In this document: in pieces, positions 44,042 through 52,117 of the stretch
Layout: each line of letters begins with the position of its first letter
Numbering within the stretch: the first letter of the stretch is position 1
Position numbers and translations under genes: made by a program
Notes under the pieces: generated by a model
Databases searched by the model: none
Told to the model about the DNA's origin: nothing
Seen by the model: only the letters and a program-made list of their open reading frames with translations
NCBI RefSeq assembly: GCF_041549525.1
Contig: NZ_CP157456.1
Location: forward strand, 744,001-808,000
Reading direction: 5' to 3'
DNA from: Paenarthrobacter aurescens
GTDB lineage: Bacteria; Actinomycetota; Actinomycetes; Actinomycetales; Micrococcaceae
DNA: 64,000 nt

Positions 44042-44893
44042 TTAGTACCAGTTGTTGGCCAAGTGGAAACCAAGGGCAGCTGACGGGGATCCGTAGCGTT
44101 CCTTGATGTAGTTCAGGCCCCACTTGATCTGGGTCTGGTAGTTGGTTTGCCAGTCAGCACCAGCTGAGGCCATCTTGCCGGCCGGCAGGGACTGGACGAT
44201 TCCGTAGGCGCCGCTGGAAGCGTTCGTGGCAGTGGTCCTCCAGTTGGATTCCTTCTCCCACAGGGTGTTCAAAGCGGTCATCTCGGCAGCGCTCCAGCCG
44301 TAGTTGCCCAGGATGCTCGCGGCATAGGCCTTGGCAGCAGCGGGGTCGTCAACAGCCTTGGGGGCGGCAGCAGCAGCTGCGGCTTCCGCGGCGGCAGCGG
44401 CAGCAGCGGCGTCGGCGGCTTGCTTGGCAGCAGCGTCAGCAGCCGCCTTTTCAGCGGCAGCCTGGTCAGCTGCAGCCTTCTCCGCTGCGGCCTGTGCGGC
44501 AGCGGCCTGGTCAGCGGCCGCCTTCTCTGCGGCTGCCTTTTCTGCAGCTGCCTTCGCGGCAGCGTCGGCAGTTGCCCTGTCAGCTGCGCCCTTTTCAGCG
44601 GCAGCATTCAGGGAAGCGGAGATCTCGGCCGACTTGTTGGGGCTGACCTGCGCGGCGGCCTGCGTTCCGGCTACCCGGCTCGCCTCGGGGAGGGTCAGGG
44701 CAGCGTTTGCGGCCGTGCCCAGCGATGCAACGCCCAGTGCAGCGGCTACAACACCGGCAACAACGGACATGCGGTGGCCGGACTTGCCCTGGCGGGCTGC
44801 GTTCTTGAGGACGTTCTGCGACTTGCCGTGCGGTGCGTTGATATCGTCGCGGTGACGCGCGGAAGGGCGCGTCTGATCGTTAAGTTCAGACAT
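44042..44893 (-). CDS. Secreted transglycosylase/Rpf-like cell-wall hydrolase with Ala-rich coiled coil
   Basis: A 283-residue exported protein. A basic N-tail and a hydrophobic segment (about 42-65, cleavage near ANAA) precede an alanine/lysine/glutamate-rich coiled coil (about 95-180, repeated AAEKAAADQAAA-type units). The C-terminal lysozyme-like domain (about 185-283) carries the catalytic Glu in LWEKESNWRTTATN, AYGIVQSLPAGKMA and a terminal HLANNWY. This C-terminal type is the aggregation-promoting-factor/transglycosylase class that cleaves peptidoglycan. It is preceded by a c-di-AMP riboswitch. Confidence 0.9.
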   Translation of the reverse strand: MSELNDQTRPSARHRDDINAPHGKSQNVLKNAARQGKSGHRMSVVAGVVAAALGVASLGTAANAALTLPEASRVAGTQAAAQVSPNKSAEISASLNAAAEKGAADRATADAAAKAAAEKAAAEKAAADQAAAAQAAAEKAAADQAAAEKAAADAAAKQAADAAAAAAAAEAAAAAAAPKAVDDPAAAKAYAASILGNYGWSAAEMTALNTLWEKESNWRTTATNASSGAYGIVQSLPAGKMASAGADWQTNYQTQIKWGLNYIKERYGSPSAALGFHLANNWY

Positions 44894-44902
44894 GTGTGAT
44901 TA

Positions 44903-45085
44903 CCTCTCAGCGCCTGCGGAGTTAGCTGTCGGGTTCGGATGAGGTCATCCGGCCGCGCATCACGCTGCGGCTTCACCCCAAGGACCGGCCAAAAGGCCTG
45001 GCCCGGAGACTCTGGGTCCCCCGTCTCTGCCTCGGAGAAAGAACGGACTCCGGGAAGTGGCAGAGCTCGGCGCATCCCGGATGTG
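44903..45085 (-). promoter_or_regulatory. ydaO-yuaA (cyclic di-AMP) riboswitch
   Basis: On the minus strand the leader shows the ordered ydaO landmarks: GCGCCGAGCTCTGCCACTT, GACGGGGGACCCA, CTTGGGGTGAAGC, GAACCCGACAGCTAACT and CGCAGGCGCTGAGAGG, ending 9 nt before the ATG. This class switches off genes when c-di-AMP is high and is common before cell-wall hydrolases in actinobacteria. Confidence 0.9.
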
Positions 45086-45158
45086 GGCCTGCTTGGGGCG
45101 ACCCACCCTTTCGACGGTACAGGAGGTTTTCGCAGAAGTCACATTTAGGTAACAGAGA

Positions 45159-46691
45159 TCACGACGCCGGTGAGTCGCCTTGCCGGTTCTGCCCCAAGTC
45201 TCCGGTGGATGCGGGTGGGAGCCGAAGCGCGAACTCAGTGAGCCCCGGCCGTGAGGTCACCTCCACGCTACCGCCATGCGCCAACACGATCGATTCCACA
45301 ATGGACAAGCCCAGTCCGGACGTGCCCTCAGTGCCTGAGCGGGCTGCGTCGGCGCGGGCAAAACGGGAGAAGATCCGGCCCTGGAATTCGTCCGGGATTC
45401 CGGGCCCGTTATCCGTCACCGTGACCACGGCGCTGCCATCGGCGGACAGCGTGACGCCCGTGCTCACCGTGGTGCCGGGGTCCGTGTGCTTGCGGGCGTT
45501 GGACAGCAAATTGGCCAGCACCTGGTGAAGTTGAGTGGCATCTCCGCGCACCGTAACGGGCTCGTCGGGGAGTTGCAGCCGCCACACGTGCTCCGGTGCC
45601 ATGACTTTCTCGTCACTGACAGTCTCGATCACCAACTGGGTGAGATCCACGTCCTCCACCTTCAGGGGCTGGCCCTCGTCCAACCGGGCCAGCAGGAGAA
45701 GATCTTCCACCAGGGTGGTCATGCGCTCTGATTGGCTTTGCATGCGCGCCAAGGACTTCCGGCCATCCTCGGTGAAATCCTCCGTCATCCGCAGCAGCTC
45801 GGTGTAACCCCTGATGGCCGTCAGGGGAGTCCGCAGCTCATGGGACGCGTCCGCCACGAACTGGCGCACTCTGGTTTCGCTTTTCTGGCGGGCTTCCAGG
45901 GCGCTCGCAACGTTGTTCAGCATTTGGTTCAGTGCATAGCCAACGCTGCCCACTTCAGTTCCGGGATGAGAGGCCGACGGCGGTACGCGCACCGCGAGTG
46001 CCACTTCACCGGCGTCGAGGGGTAGCCGCGAAACCTTGGTGGCCACTTCGGAGAGCTGCTCCAGGGGCCGCATGGTCCGCCGGATGATGACCGTCCCCAC
46101 GAGGCCGATGATGACCAGCCCGCCCAGCGATACCAGAACCATGGTCCACACCAGGGAAGCTTGGGCACTCTGCTTGTCCGCCAGCGGCAGCCCCGTCACG
46201 ATCACATCGCCATACGAGGTTTCCACTGCCACCAAACGGTAATCACCGTTGGACAGGGACCGGTCCACAGGCGGGCGGTCCGTGGGGAGCGAGAGAAGAA
46301 CCTGTTCGTCCCCGGCTGAGAGGGAGACGCGGTTGCCTTGGGCGTCAATCAGGCCCGAGCTGCGCACTGCAGTGCCGTCGATCCTCGCATTGAGCGTTCC
46401 CGCGGCCTGGCCGCGCGCTTCCAGCGGATCCGGTCTTCCGGACGGCGCATTGGGAAAGTTCGACGGCGGCCTGCCGAAGTCTTCGGCCCGGGTGGACGCC
46501 TGCTCCAGCTGCCTGTCCAGCTGCCTGTTGAACACCATCTCCATGGATGCGTAGCTGACCACTCCCACGGCAGCGCAGATGGCCACAAGCAGGGCCATGG
46601 CTACCAGGACCAGCCGGGTTCGCAAGTGCCACGTGGACGGGTTGAGCCAACTGCGGCCGGATGTCCGGGTCACCCGTGAAAGTGTGCTCAA
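45159..46691 (-). CDS. Two-component sensor histidine kinase
   Basis: A 510-residue kinase. A membrane helix (about 25-50), an extracytoplasmic sensor (about 50-180), a second helix (about 182-205), HAMP, the dimerisation domain with phospho-His in DASHELRTPLTAIRG, and the ATPase domain with NLLSNARKH (N box), VTDNGPGIP (G1) and GLGLSIV (G2). The stop of the response-regulator gene is 3 nt upstream. Signal unknown; the architecture resembles TrcS/TcrY-type envelope sensors. Confidence 0.94.
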   Translation of the reverse strand: MSTLSRVTRTSGRSWLNPSTWHLRTRLVLVAMALLVAICAAVGVVSYASMEMVFNRQLDRQLEQASTRAEDFGRPPSNFPNAPSGRPDPLEARGQAAGTLNARIDGTAVRSSGLIDAQGNRVSLSAGDEQVLLSLPTDRPPVDRSLSNGDYRLVAVETSYGDVIVTGLPLADKQSAQASLVWTMVLVSLGGLVIIGLVGTVIIRRTMRPLEQLSEVATKVSRLPLDAGEVALAVRVPPSASHPGTEVGSVGYALNQMLNNVASALEARQKSETRVRQFVADASHELRTPLTAIRGYTELLRMTEDFTEDGRKSLARMQSQSERMTTLVEDLLLLARLDEGQPLKVEDVDLTQLVIETVSDEKVMAPEHVWRLQLPDEPVTVRGDATQLHQVLANLLSNARKHTDPGTTVSTGVTLSADGSAVVTVTDNGPGIPDEFQGRIFSRFARADAARSGTEGTSGLGLSIVESIVLAHGGSVEVTSRPGLTEFALRLPPASTGDLGQNRQGDSPAS

Positions 46692-46694
46692 GGC

Positions 46695-47435
46695 CTAGTC
46701 CGCTGGCTTGATGACGTATCCCGCGCCACGGATGGTGTGGATCATGGGCGGATGGTGGGCTTCGATTTTCTTGCGCAAGTAGGAAATGTACAGCTCCACG
46801 ATGTTGGCTTGGCCGCCGAAATCGTAGTCCCACACGCGGTCAAGGATCTGTGCTTTGCTGATCACCCGTTTGGGGTTCTCCATGAGGTAGCGCAAAAGCT
46901 CAAACTGTGTGGCGGTGAGCGGGATGTCCTCGCCGGCCCGGGTGACTTCGCGGGTATCCACGTTCAGTGTCAGATCGCCCACAACAAGCTCAGCTGTGTC
47001 CATGGCGGCAACACCGGAGCGCTGGACCAGGCGGTGGAGCCGCAGGAGGACTTCTTCCATGCTGAAAGGTTTGGTCACGTAGTCATCACCACCGGCAGCG
47101 AGCCCAACGATCCGGTCCTGCACGGCATCCTTGGCCGTGAGGAACAACGCGGGAACTTCCGGAGCGAAGCTGCGGATGCGGTTGAGGACCTCCACGCCAT
47201 CGAAGCCCGGGAGCATGACGTCCAGCACCAGGACGTCAGGGCGGAAATCCTTGGCCAGCTTCACAGCTGCCGGTCCGTCGGCGGCTACGGCCACGGACCA
47301 TCCCGCCATGCGCAGGCCCATGCTCATGAGCTCGGCGAGGCTGGGTTCATCGTCCACCACCAGGGCGCGGATGGGGGAACCGTCCGGGTGGGACAGCTGG
47401 GGGAGATTGTTGGTCATGGAATGCGGGGAGGCCAT
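46695..47435 (-). CDS. OmpR-family response regulator
   Basis: A 246-residue regulator, first gene of the operon with the kinase. The receiver (about 22-140) has VVDDEPSL, the phospho-Asp in VLVLDVMLPGFDG, the switch Thr in LFLTAKD and YVTKPF. The winged helix (about 150-243) has LTATQFELLRYLMENPKRV and YISYLRKKI...IRGAGYVI. It binds DNA as a phosphorylated dimer. No clear operator could be chosen in the upstream region. Confidence 0.94.
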   Translation of the reverse strand: MASPHSMTNNLPQLSHPDGSPIRALVVDDEPSLAELMSMGLRMAGWSVAVAADGPAAVKLAKDFRPDVLVLDVMLPGFDGVEVLNRIRSFAPEVPALFLTAKDAVQDRIVGLAAGGDDYVTKPFSMEEVLLRLHRLVQRSGVAAMDTAELVVGDLTLNVDTREVTRAGEDIPLTATQFELLRYLMENPKRVISKAQILDRVWDYDFGGQANIVELYISYLRKKIEAHHPPMIHTIRGAGYVIKPAD

Positions 47436-48077
47436 GGGTCAACTCTCTGTTCTGCCGGTATGCCGGCGCTTTGCCGGTCCTGTGAGGATGCTGTGAAGTC
47501 AACATTAGCGAGACAGGGGTGGCGGGACACGCGAGCTGTTTCTACCGCTTGTAGCAGAATTTTCCGAAAAATTTGTTCAGCGAGGCCGCTCTCGATTGGA
47601 CAACAAATGTTTCAGATCGTGAGATTCCGCGGTGGGGCTGTTCGTGTGGATGAAGGCGCACATCATGCCCGAATGGTCGAAGAAAATTCAGAAAAAGGCG
47701 AATATTTCTCGTCCAACCCGAATGAAATGCCATTCATTTACGGGCACGACGGAATTGTGATTTGCAGCACAATAGACCCCTGTGTCTCAAAATGTGGACG
47801 GTTCGGCGCTTTGTTACTTGCGTGTTGCCTTTGTTACGTTGCACACTTCCAATGTGAACAAGAACTCAACAGCACCTGCAGCCGCAGCAACCTGGTCCAG
47901 CACACCCGCTGGCCATGATGACCGCTGTTGTCGAATGCAAGCCTAACTTTCCACCCCAAGAAGTTTCAGGCATTCGCCCCCTAGCCCAGCGTTGGGCGCC
48001 CCTCCCCAAACTCATTGCGGGGACAACCAGCATTCGAAGCCGCGATGACGGCTATTCACCATTGAGGTAAGCACTCC
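47436..48077. other. 642-bp gene-free, AT-richer control region
   Basis: No convincing gene. It separates the divergent response regulator and the orphan winged-helix gene. It contains a direct repeat CTTTGTTAC at 47809-47817 and 47829-47837 (20-bp period, two helical turns) and several A/T runs (47555-47720) unusual for this genome. A long 5' leader, small RNA or multi-site promoter is possible. Confidence 0.5.
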
Positions 48078-48944
48078 ATGTCAGTTGCATCTGGATACGT
48101 CCACATCTCCGTCCGTAACGCCAACAAGGCCGCGTCAAACGCAGGGCTTCGCCCCGGCTTCGGCAACCGCCCGGGCTACTCTCCGGCTCCTCAAGGGGCC
48201 GGGCAGCAGGCTCCCGGTTACGTGCCGCAGGGCTACAACCCCAACTCCTATGGCCAGTTGCGGGCAGTCCCCGCAGCAGAGCCGGCCCCCATGACGGCAC
48301 CCACTCCTGTGATTGCCCAGTCGGACAAGCTCCGCCCGGTTGCCAACGACAACGTGGCCCGCGGATTCGTCCTCTACATGGGTATTGACGAAGAAACTGC
48401 AGCCGCTGCAGGAACGTCCATTGCCAAGCTTGCCCAGGAGATCCGGGCCTACGCCCAGTCCCTGGTGACCGGCGCGGAAAGCTACGCGGCCGTGGCAGTT
48501 GCCCCCGCCGGGGCACCCGGGTCCGCACTCGACGTCGTGCGTTCCACCTTCGGCGACCCCACGGTCGCCGCACGCCAGCGCACCGAAGCTGCCCGCCCCA
48601 CGCCCCAGCAGGAATCCCGCCCCTCCGGCGTGCTGATCGACCTCGCCCGGCGCGAAGTGCACCTGGACGGCGAATCGCTGAACCTGACGTTCAAGGAATT
48701 CGAACTCCTCAACTACCTCGTCGAAAACGGCACCCGCACCGTGGGTCGCGATGAACTGCTTGAGGGCCTGTGGCGCAACGCTGAAGAGGTGCCCAACGAG
48801 CGCACCATCGACGTTCACATCCGGCGCCTCCGCTCCAAGCTGGGCCGCCTTGCCAACACCGTCCGCACGGTCCGTGGCCAGGGCTACCGTTTCTACGAGC
48901 ACCCCGAGGTCATCGTCTGGGCCGCTCCGGAATACTCGATCTAG
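48078..48944 (+). CDS. Orphan OmpR-type winged-helix regulator without receiver domain
   Basis: 288 residues. A Gly/Pro/Gln-rich N-terminus (about 20-70) precedes a small region of unknown type (about 93-155; GFVLYMGIDEETAAAAGTS) and a complete OmpR/PhoB DNA-binding domain (about 190-282; LTFKEFELLNYLVENGTRTV, TIDVHIRRLRSKLG, TVRGQGYRF). There is no phospho-acceptor domain, so activity must be controlled by level, by the middle region or by a partner. A terminator follows at 48962. Confidence 0.88.
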   Translation: MSVASGYVHISVRNANKAASNAGLRPGFGNRPGYSPAPQGAGQQAPGYVPQGYNPNSYGQLRAVPAAEPAPMTAPTPVIAQSDKLRPVANDNVARGFVLYMGIDEETAAAAGTSIAKLAQEIRAYAQSLVTGAESYAAVAVAPAGAPGSALDVVRSTFGDPTVAARQRTEAARPTPQQESRPSGVLIDLARREVHLDGESLNLTFKEFELLNYLVENGTRTVGRDELLEGLWRNAEEVPNERTIDVHIRRLRSKLGRLANTVRTVRGQGYRFYEHPEVIVWAAPEYSI

Positions 48945-48961
48945 CTCTTAGTAGCTGCCAT

Positions 48962-48995
48962 AGCGCCCGTCTCCGTGAGGAGGCGGGCGCTTTTC
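48962..48995 (+). terminator. Factor-independent terminator after the winged-helix gene
   Basis: AGCGCCCGTCTCC (48962-48974) pairs with 48979-48991 across a GTGA loop (one G-U) and is followed by TTT. Confidence 0.8.
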
Positions 48996-49134
48996 GCTTT
49001 CGCGGAACCATCCCTTGGCGCCTGCGCTCATTCTTCGCGCGACAACGGCGCTTGCTGGATGTTCCGCTGCGCTTCAGCGCCACCACAACGGAGGAGTTGC
49101 TCGCGGCACCAGTGAGCATGTGCCTCCGCGGCTA

Positions 49135-49140
49135 TAGGGT
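49135..49140 (+). promoter_or_regulatory. -10 box of leaderless sixA-like gene
   Basis: TAGGGT, then 6 nt, then ATG at 49147; same box and spacing as the gene at 12502. Confidence 0.5.
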
Positions 49141-49146
49141 TGGGTT

Positions 49147-49671
49147 ATGAGTGACCATCACATTAAGCGCCTGGTGATCATGCGGCACGCCAAGGCTGAT
49201 TGGCCTACCGGTGTGCCCGATCATGAGCGTCCCCTGGAGGAGCGCGGGCATCGGGAGGCTCCGCTGGCCGGTAAATGGTTGGTCCAGCAAGGTGTGGTGC
49301 CGGATTTCATCCTGTGCTCGTCAGCGTTGAGGACCCGGCAGACCTGCACCTGGGTATGCGACGAACTGGGTGACAAAGCTCCGACGCCCAAACTTGAGGA
49401 CGGCCTGTACTCCGCCTCTGCCAACCGTATGCTGACGGTCATCAACCATGTCCCGGACACGGTGACCACGCTAATGGTCATCTCGCACATGCCCGGCGTC
49501 CAGGATCTCGCCATGCATTTGGCCTCCCGCGACTCTGACCATGATGCCTACATGGACGCTGCCACCAGATACCCAACGAGTGCGTTGACGGTGTTGGAGA
49601 CGGAAAAGCCGTGGGCTGAGCTGGATGGGCAGGACGCCCGGCTGACGCATTTCACAGTGCCCCGCCACTAG
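49147..49671 (+). CDS. SixA-family phosphohistidine phosphatase
   Basis: A 174-residue histidine-phosphatase-superfamily protein. The catalytic RHG-type motif is MRHAKADWP (nucleophile H14), with PLEERGHREAPLAG, SSALRTRQTCTWV and the second histidine in VISHMPGVQDL. SixA enzymes dephosphorylate phosphohistidine in HPt domains or PTS proteins. Stand-alone gene. Confidence 0.9.
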   Translation: MSDHHIKRLVIMRHAKADWPTGVPDHERPLEERGHREAPLAGKWLVQQGVVPDFILCSSALRTRQTCTWVCDELGDKAPTPKLEDGLYSASANRMLTVINHVPDTVTTLMVISHMPGVQDLAMHLASRDSDHDAYMDAATRYPTSALTVLETEKPWAELDGQDARLTHFTVPRH

Positions 49672-49717
49672 CCCAACTAACTGGCGTTAGTGGTTGTTTC
49701 GGGGCCCTGAACAACCA

Positions 49718-50044
49718 CTATTGCGAGCTGCTTGGATCCCCGTATGCCAGTTGCGGCATGCACATGCAGCGGATCTCAAATACGGGCAGACCTGCAGCTT
49801 CTTCGCCGTGCCCTGTTGCCACGAGGTATTCGCCGTCGAACATGTACACGGGCAACTGGGGTGCCATGTGTTGGTTGTAGCGGCTGGGATAAACCCATTG
49901 TCCGCGGATGTCGAACGCCGGAAGTGCGTAGGGATCGCGCCGATTGTGGGCGCTGGGATACAGTCCGTCGTCGATCATGATGTAACTCACCAGGCCATAC
50001 GTGTGGTGGTGGTTCATGTCCGTGGGAAAGAGGATTGCTTCCAC
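49718..50044 (-). CDS. Small hypothetical protein under a predicted iron box
   Basis: About 108 residues from the GTG at 50044, chosen because GAAGGGG (50058-50052) lies at proper distance; a GTG at 50077 is further out. The soluble sequence contains MNHHHTYGLV, ALPAFDIRGQWVYPSRYNQH and an ending with CMCMPQLAYG. His, Tyr and Cys residues could bind metal. A DtxR/IdeR-type box lies upstream at 50101-50119. I recognise no family. Confidence 0.6.
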   Translation of the reverse strand: MEAILFPTDMNHHHTYGLVSYIMIDDGLYPSAHNRRDPYALPAFDIRGQWVYPSRYNQHMAPQLPVYMFDGEYLVATGHGEEAAGLPVFEIRCMCMPQLAYGDPSSSQ

Positions 50045-50100
50045 GTGCGGGCCCCTTCGAGGAGTTGACGGCCGCACTCCGGAATTGTGCGGCAGCTGGG

Positions 50101-50119
50101 TAAGGTTAGCCTAAGCTAA
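50101..50119. promoter_or_regulatory. DtxR/IdeR/DmdR-type iron box
   Basis: TAAGGTTAGCCTAAGCTAA matches the consensus TTAGGTTAGSCTAACCTAA at 17 of 19 positions. It lies 57 bp before the GTG of the small gene; the other neighbour (LysR gene) ends here, so only the small gene can be its target. Confidence 0.75.
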
Positions 50120-50169
50120 CAGGCATCCCGGCGTCGAATGTTCCTCAGCGTGACATTGATCGCTCCCGT

Positions 50170-51087
50170 TCAGCCGGAGGGCAGCGCCAGCCCGCCGGAT
50201 ATCTCCCGAAGCATCCCTACGGCCATCCGGATGTTGGGGCTCGCGGTCATCGTCTTCCGGTAGACCACGCCCACGGATCGTTGCTGCACGGGGTTGATCA
50301 CCGGGATGGCCACCACATTGCCTGGCAGCGGGGGCCTGCCGAGCCTCGGAACCAGTGCTACAGCCACCCCCTGCTCCACCATGGCTATGTGGGTGGAGAA
50401 ATCGGGATCATAGATGCGGATGTCAGGGACCTTGCCCAGTCCCGCGAAAATTTGCAGCAGGGCTTCATTGCAGATGGCGCCGGCAGGGGTGCTGATCCAG
50501 GTCTCCTCGAGCAAGTCTTCACGCTCGACGCTGGCGCGACCGGACAGTGGGTGGGTGCTGTTGAGGAGCACATCGGCTTGGTCGATGCAAAGATCCTCCA
50601 GCACCAGGTTCTCCGGGATCACCAGAGGCACAGAGTTCCAGTTGTGGACCACTGCCAATTCAGCTTCGCCGGTGGCAACCCGCTGCACCGCCTCACGCGG
50701 ATCCTCGGCCAGAACAGTGACGTTCAAGGCCGGGTGTTCGCTGGACATGCGCCCGAGCATGGGCCCCACCAGGCCGCGGCACGCCGTAGAAAAGGCAACC
50801 AACCTCAGCAGGCCGGACGGTTTGCTGGGATCGGCCAGCAGGGTAGCCTGCAGTTCTTCAAGCTCGCCCATGATCCGCCGGCCATAGCCGGCCAAAGCCA
50901 GGCCTCGCTCCGTGAGAAGCACCCCACGGCCGTTGCGTTCGAGGACTATGACGCCGGTTTGTTTCTCGAGTTTCTTGATCTGCTGTGACACCGCCGACGG
51001 GCTGAAGCCCATGACATCCGATGCTGCAACAACAGAACCGTGGAGCTCAACAGCCACCAATGCCCGCAGTGCCGAGATATCAATCAT
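50170..51087 (-). CDS. LysR-family transcriptional regulator
   Basis: 305 residues. N-terminal HTH (about 1-60; SALRALVAVELHGSVVAASDVMGFSPSAVSQQIKKLE as a region of residues 5-41) and a periplasmic-binding-like effector domain (about 90-290). It is divergent from an EamA transporter, with starts 22-73 bp apart, and a perfect palindrome GTTGAATTCAAC lies between them; it probably controls that exporter and itself. Confidence 0.92.
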   Translation of the reverse strand: MIDISALRALVAVELHGSVVAASDVMGFSPSAVSQQIKKLEKQTGVIVLERNGRGVLLTERGLALAGYGRRIMGELEELQATLLADPSKPSGLLRLVAFSTACRGLVGPMLGRMSSEHPALNVTVLAEDPREAVQRVATGEAELAVVHNWNSVPLVIPENLVLEDLCIDQADVLLNSTHPLSGRASVEREDLLEETWISTPAGAICNEALLQIFAGLGKVPDIRIYDPDFSTHIAMVEQGVAVALVPRLGRPPLPGNVVAIPVINPVQQRSVGVVYRKTMTASPNIRMAVGMLREISGGLALPSG

Positions 51088-51110
51088 GAAGCAAATCTAC
51101 GCTGTTCCAT

Positions 51111-51122
51111 GTTGAATTCAAC
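51111..51122. promoter_or_regulatory. Likely LysR operator
   Basis: GTTGAATTCAAC is a perfect 12-bp palindrome (T-N-A type, as LysR sites) 24 bp before the LysR start. It overlaps the upstream candidate ATG (51109) of the EamA gene, which argues for the GTG at 51160 as the true start. Confidence 0.55.
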
Positions 51123-51159
51123 GCTGGTGCTTCAACCAGTTAAGGATCAGAGTGTACTT

Positions 51160-52074
51160 GTGAACCTTCGCCACTCTGCCCTAGCCGTTGTAGTTGCTGT
51201 CCTCTGGGGCATCAATTTCGTTGCCATTGACCTTGGCCTGCACACTAACGGCAGGGAAGTCCCCCCGCTCCTTTTCGTCGCCATGCGCTTCATGCTGGTC
51301 GTGTTTCCTTTCATCCTGTTCATCCGCAAACCGGAGGTGGGCTGGAAGGCGATCATCGGCGTCGGGCTCTTCATGAGTGCCGGCCAGTTCGGTCTCTTGT
51401 ATTTGGGCATGGCACTTGGCATGCCGGCGGGATTGGCATCGCTGGTCCTGCAGGCGCAGGTTCTGTTCACCATTGTGATTGCAGCGAGAGTCCTCGGTGA
51501 ACGGCCTAGCCGCCGCCAAATGGCTGGGGTGGTGCTTGGCGTTGCCGGCCTGGGAGTGGTGGCATGGGGCCGTAGTGCCGTGGCACCCGTCCTTCCGCTC
51601 ATGATCGTCCTGGCCGCGGCGTTGTCCTGGGCCGTGGGTAACGTTGTGGCCCGGCACTCCAAAGCTGCCTCCGGCCTGGGCCTGGTGGTGTGGTCCGGCG
51701 CGGTGGTTCCGGTTCCGCTGGCTGGGTTGTCGCTGGTGGTGGACGGGCCGGGCGCTGTGTGGGCCACCCTCACCGACCTGCAGCCCGCCACCATCCTGAG
51801 CGCCATCTACACGGCCGTGTTCGCGTCTTTGATTGGCTACGGCATCTGGAACCGGCTGTTGTCGCTGTACCCGAGTTCCGACGTCGTGCCCTTCACGCTT
51901 TTGGTCCCCGTGGTGGGGATGACGGCGGCCTGGCTGGTCCTCAACGAGATTCCCACGCTGACCGAAATTCTCGGAGGACTGATTCTTCTCCTGGGAGTTG
52001 CCACCGCAGTACTCGGTGCCGGACGCAAAATCCGTCCCCAAACTCCCGTTGTGAGGCCCGCTCTGCGGCTCTAA
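51160..52074 (+). CDS. EamA-family (DMT) transporter
   Basis: About 304 residues with ten hydrophobic helices in two EamA repeats (AVLWGINFVAIDLGL at the start; NVVARHSKAASGLGLVVWSG in the second). DMT proteins export amino acids and other metabolites. GTG at 51160 (MNLRHSALAVVV) opens into helix 1, with AAGGA at 51142; ATG at 51109 is the alternative. The last nine residues (VVRPALRL and neighbours) and the stop are encoded by a 62-nt palindromic repeat. Confidence 0.88.
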   Translation: MNLRHSALAVVVAVLWGINFVAIDLGLHTNGREVPPLLFVAMRFMLVVFPFILFIRKPEVGWKAIIGVGLFMSAGQFGLLYLGMALGMPAGLASLVLQAQVLFTIVIAARVLGERPSRRQMAGVVLGVAGLGVVAWGRSAVAPVLPLMIVLAAALSWAVGNVVARHSKAASGLGLVVWSGAVVPVPLAGLSLVVDGPGAVWATLTDLQPATILSAIYTAVFASLIGYGIWNRLLSLYPSSDVVPFTLLVPVVGMTAAWLVLNEIPTLTEILGGLILLLGVATAVLGAGRKIRPQTPVVRPALRL

Positions 52075-52109
52075 ATCCCCCGCAAGCGCGCAGAGCGGGC
52101 CCCACAACG
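52048..52109. repeat. 62-nt palindromic repeat, copy 2
   Basis: Arms GGCCCGCTCTGCG/CGCAGAGCGGGCC, ends GTTGTGA/CACAACG. It overlaps the 3' end of the EamA gene, whose TAA is in the loop, and lies before the convergent aldehyde dehydrogenase stop, where it could act as terminator. Confidence 0.88.
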
Positions 52110-52117
52110 CAGGGAAA

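Noticed and set aside
44331..44855. Alanine/serine-rich plus-strand frame
   Set aside because: Complement of the GC-rich coiled-coil coding region of the transglycosylase; pure composition effect.
47809..47837. GTTAC boxes as a GlnR nitrogen-control site
   Set aside because: GlnR sites need GTnAC and GAAAC alternating with 6-bp gaps; the intervening GAAAC is missing and spacing is 20 bp, not 22.
46737..47918. Long open frame on the plus strand opposite the response regulator
   Set aside because: It is the antisense of the regulator gene for most of its length and runs on into the non-coding region; composition lacks any domain.
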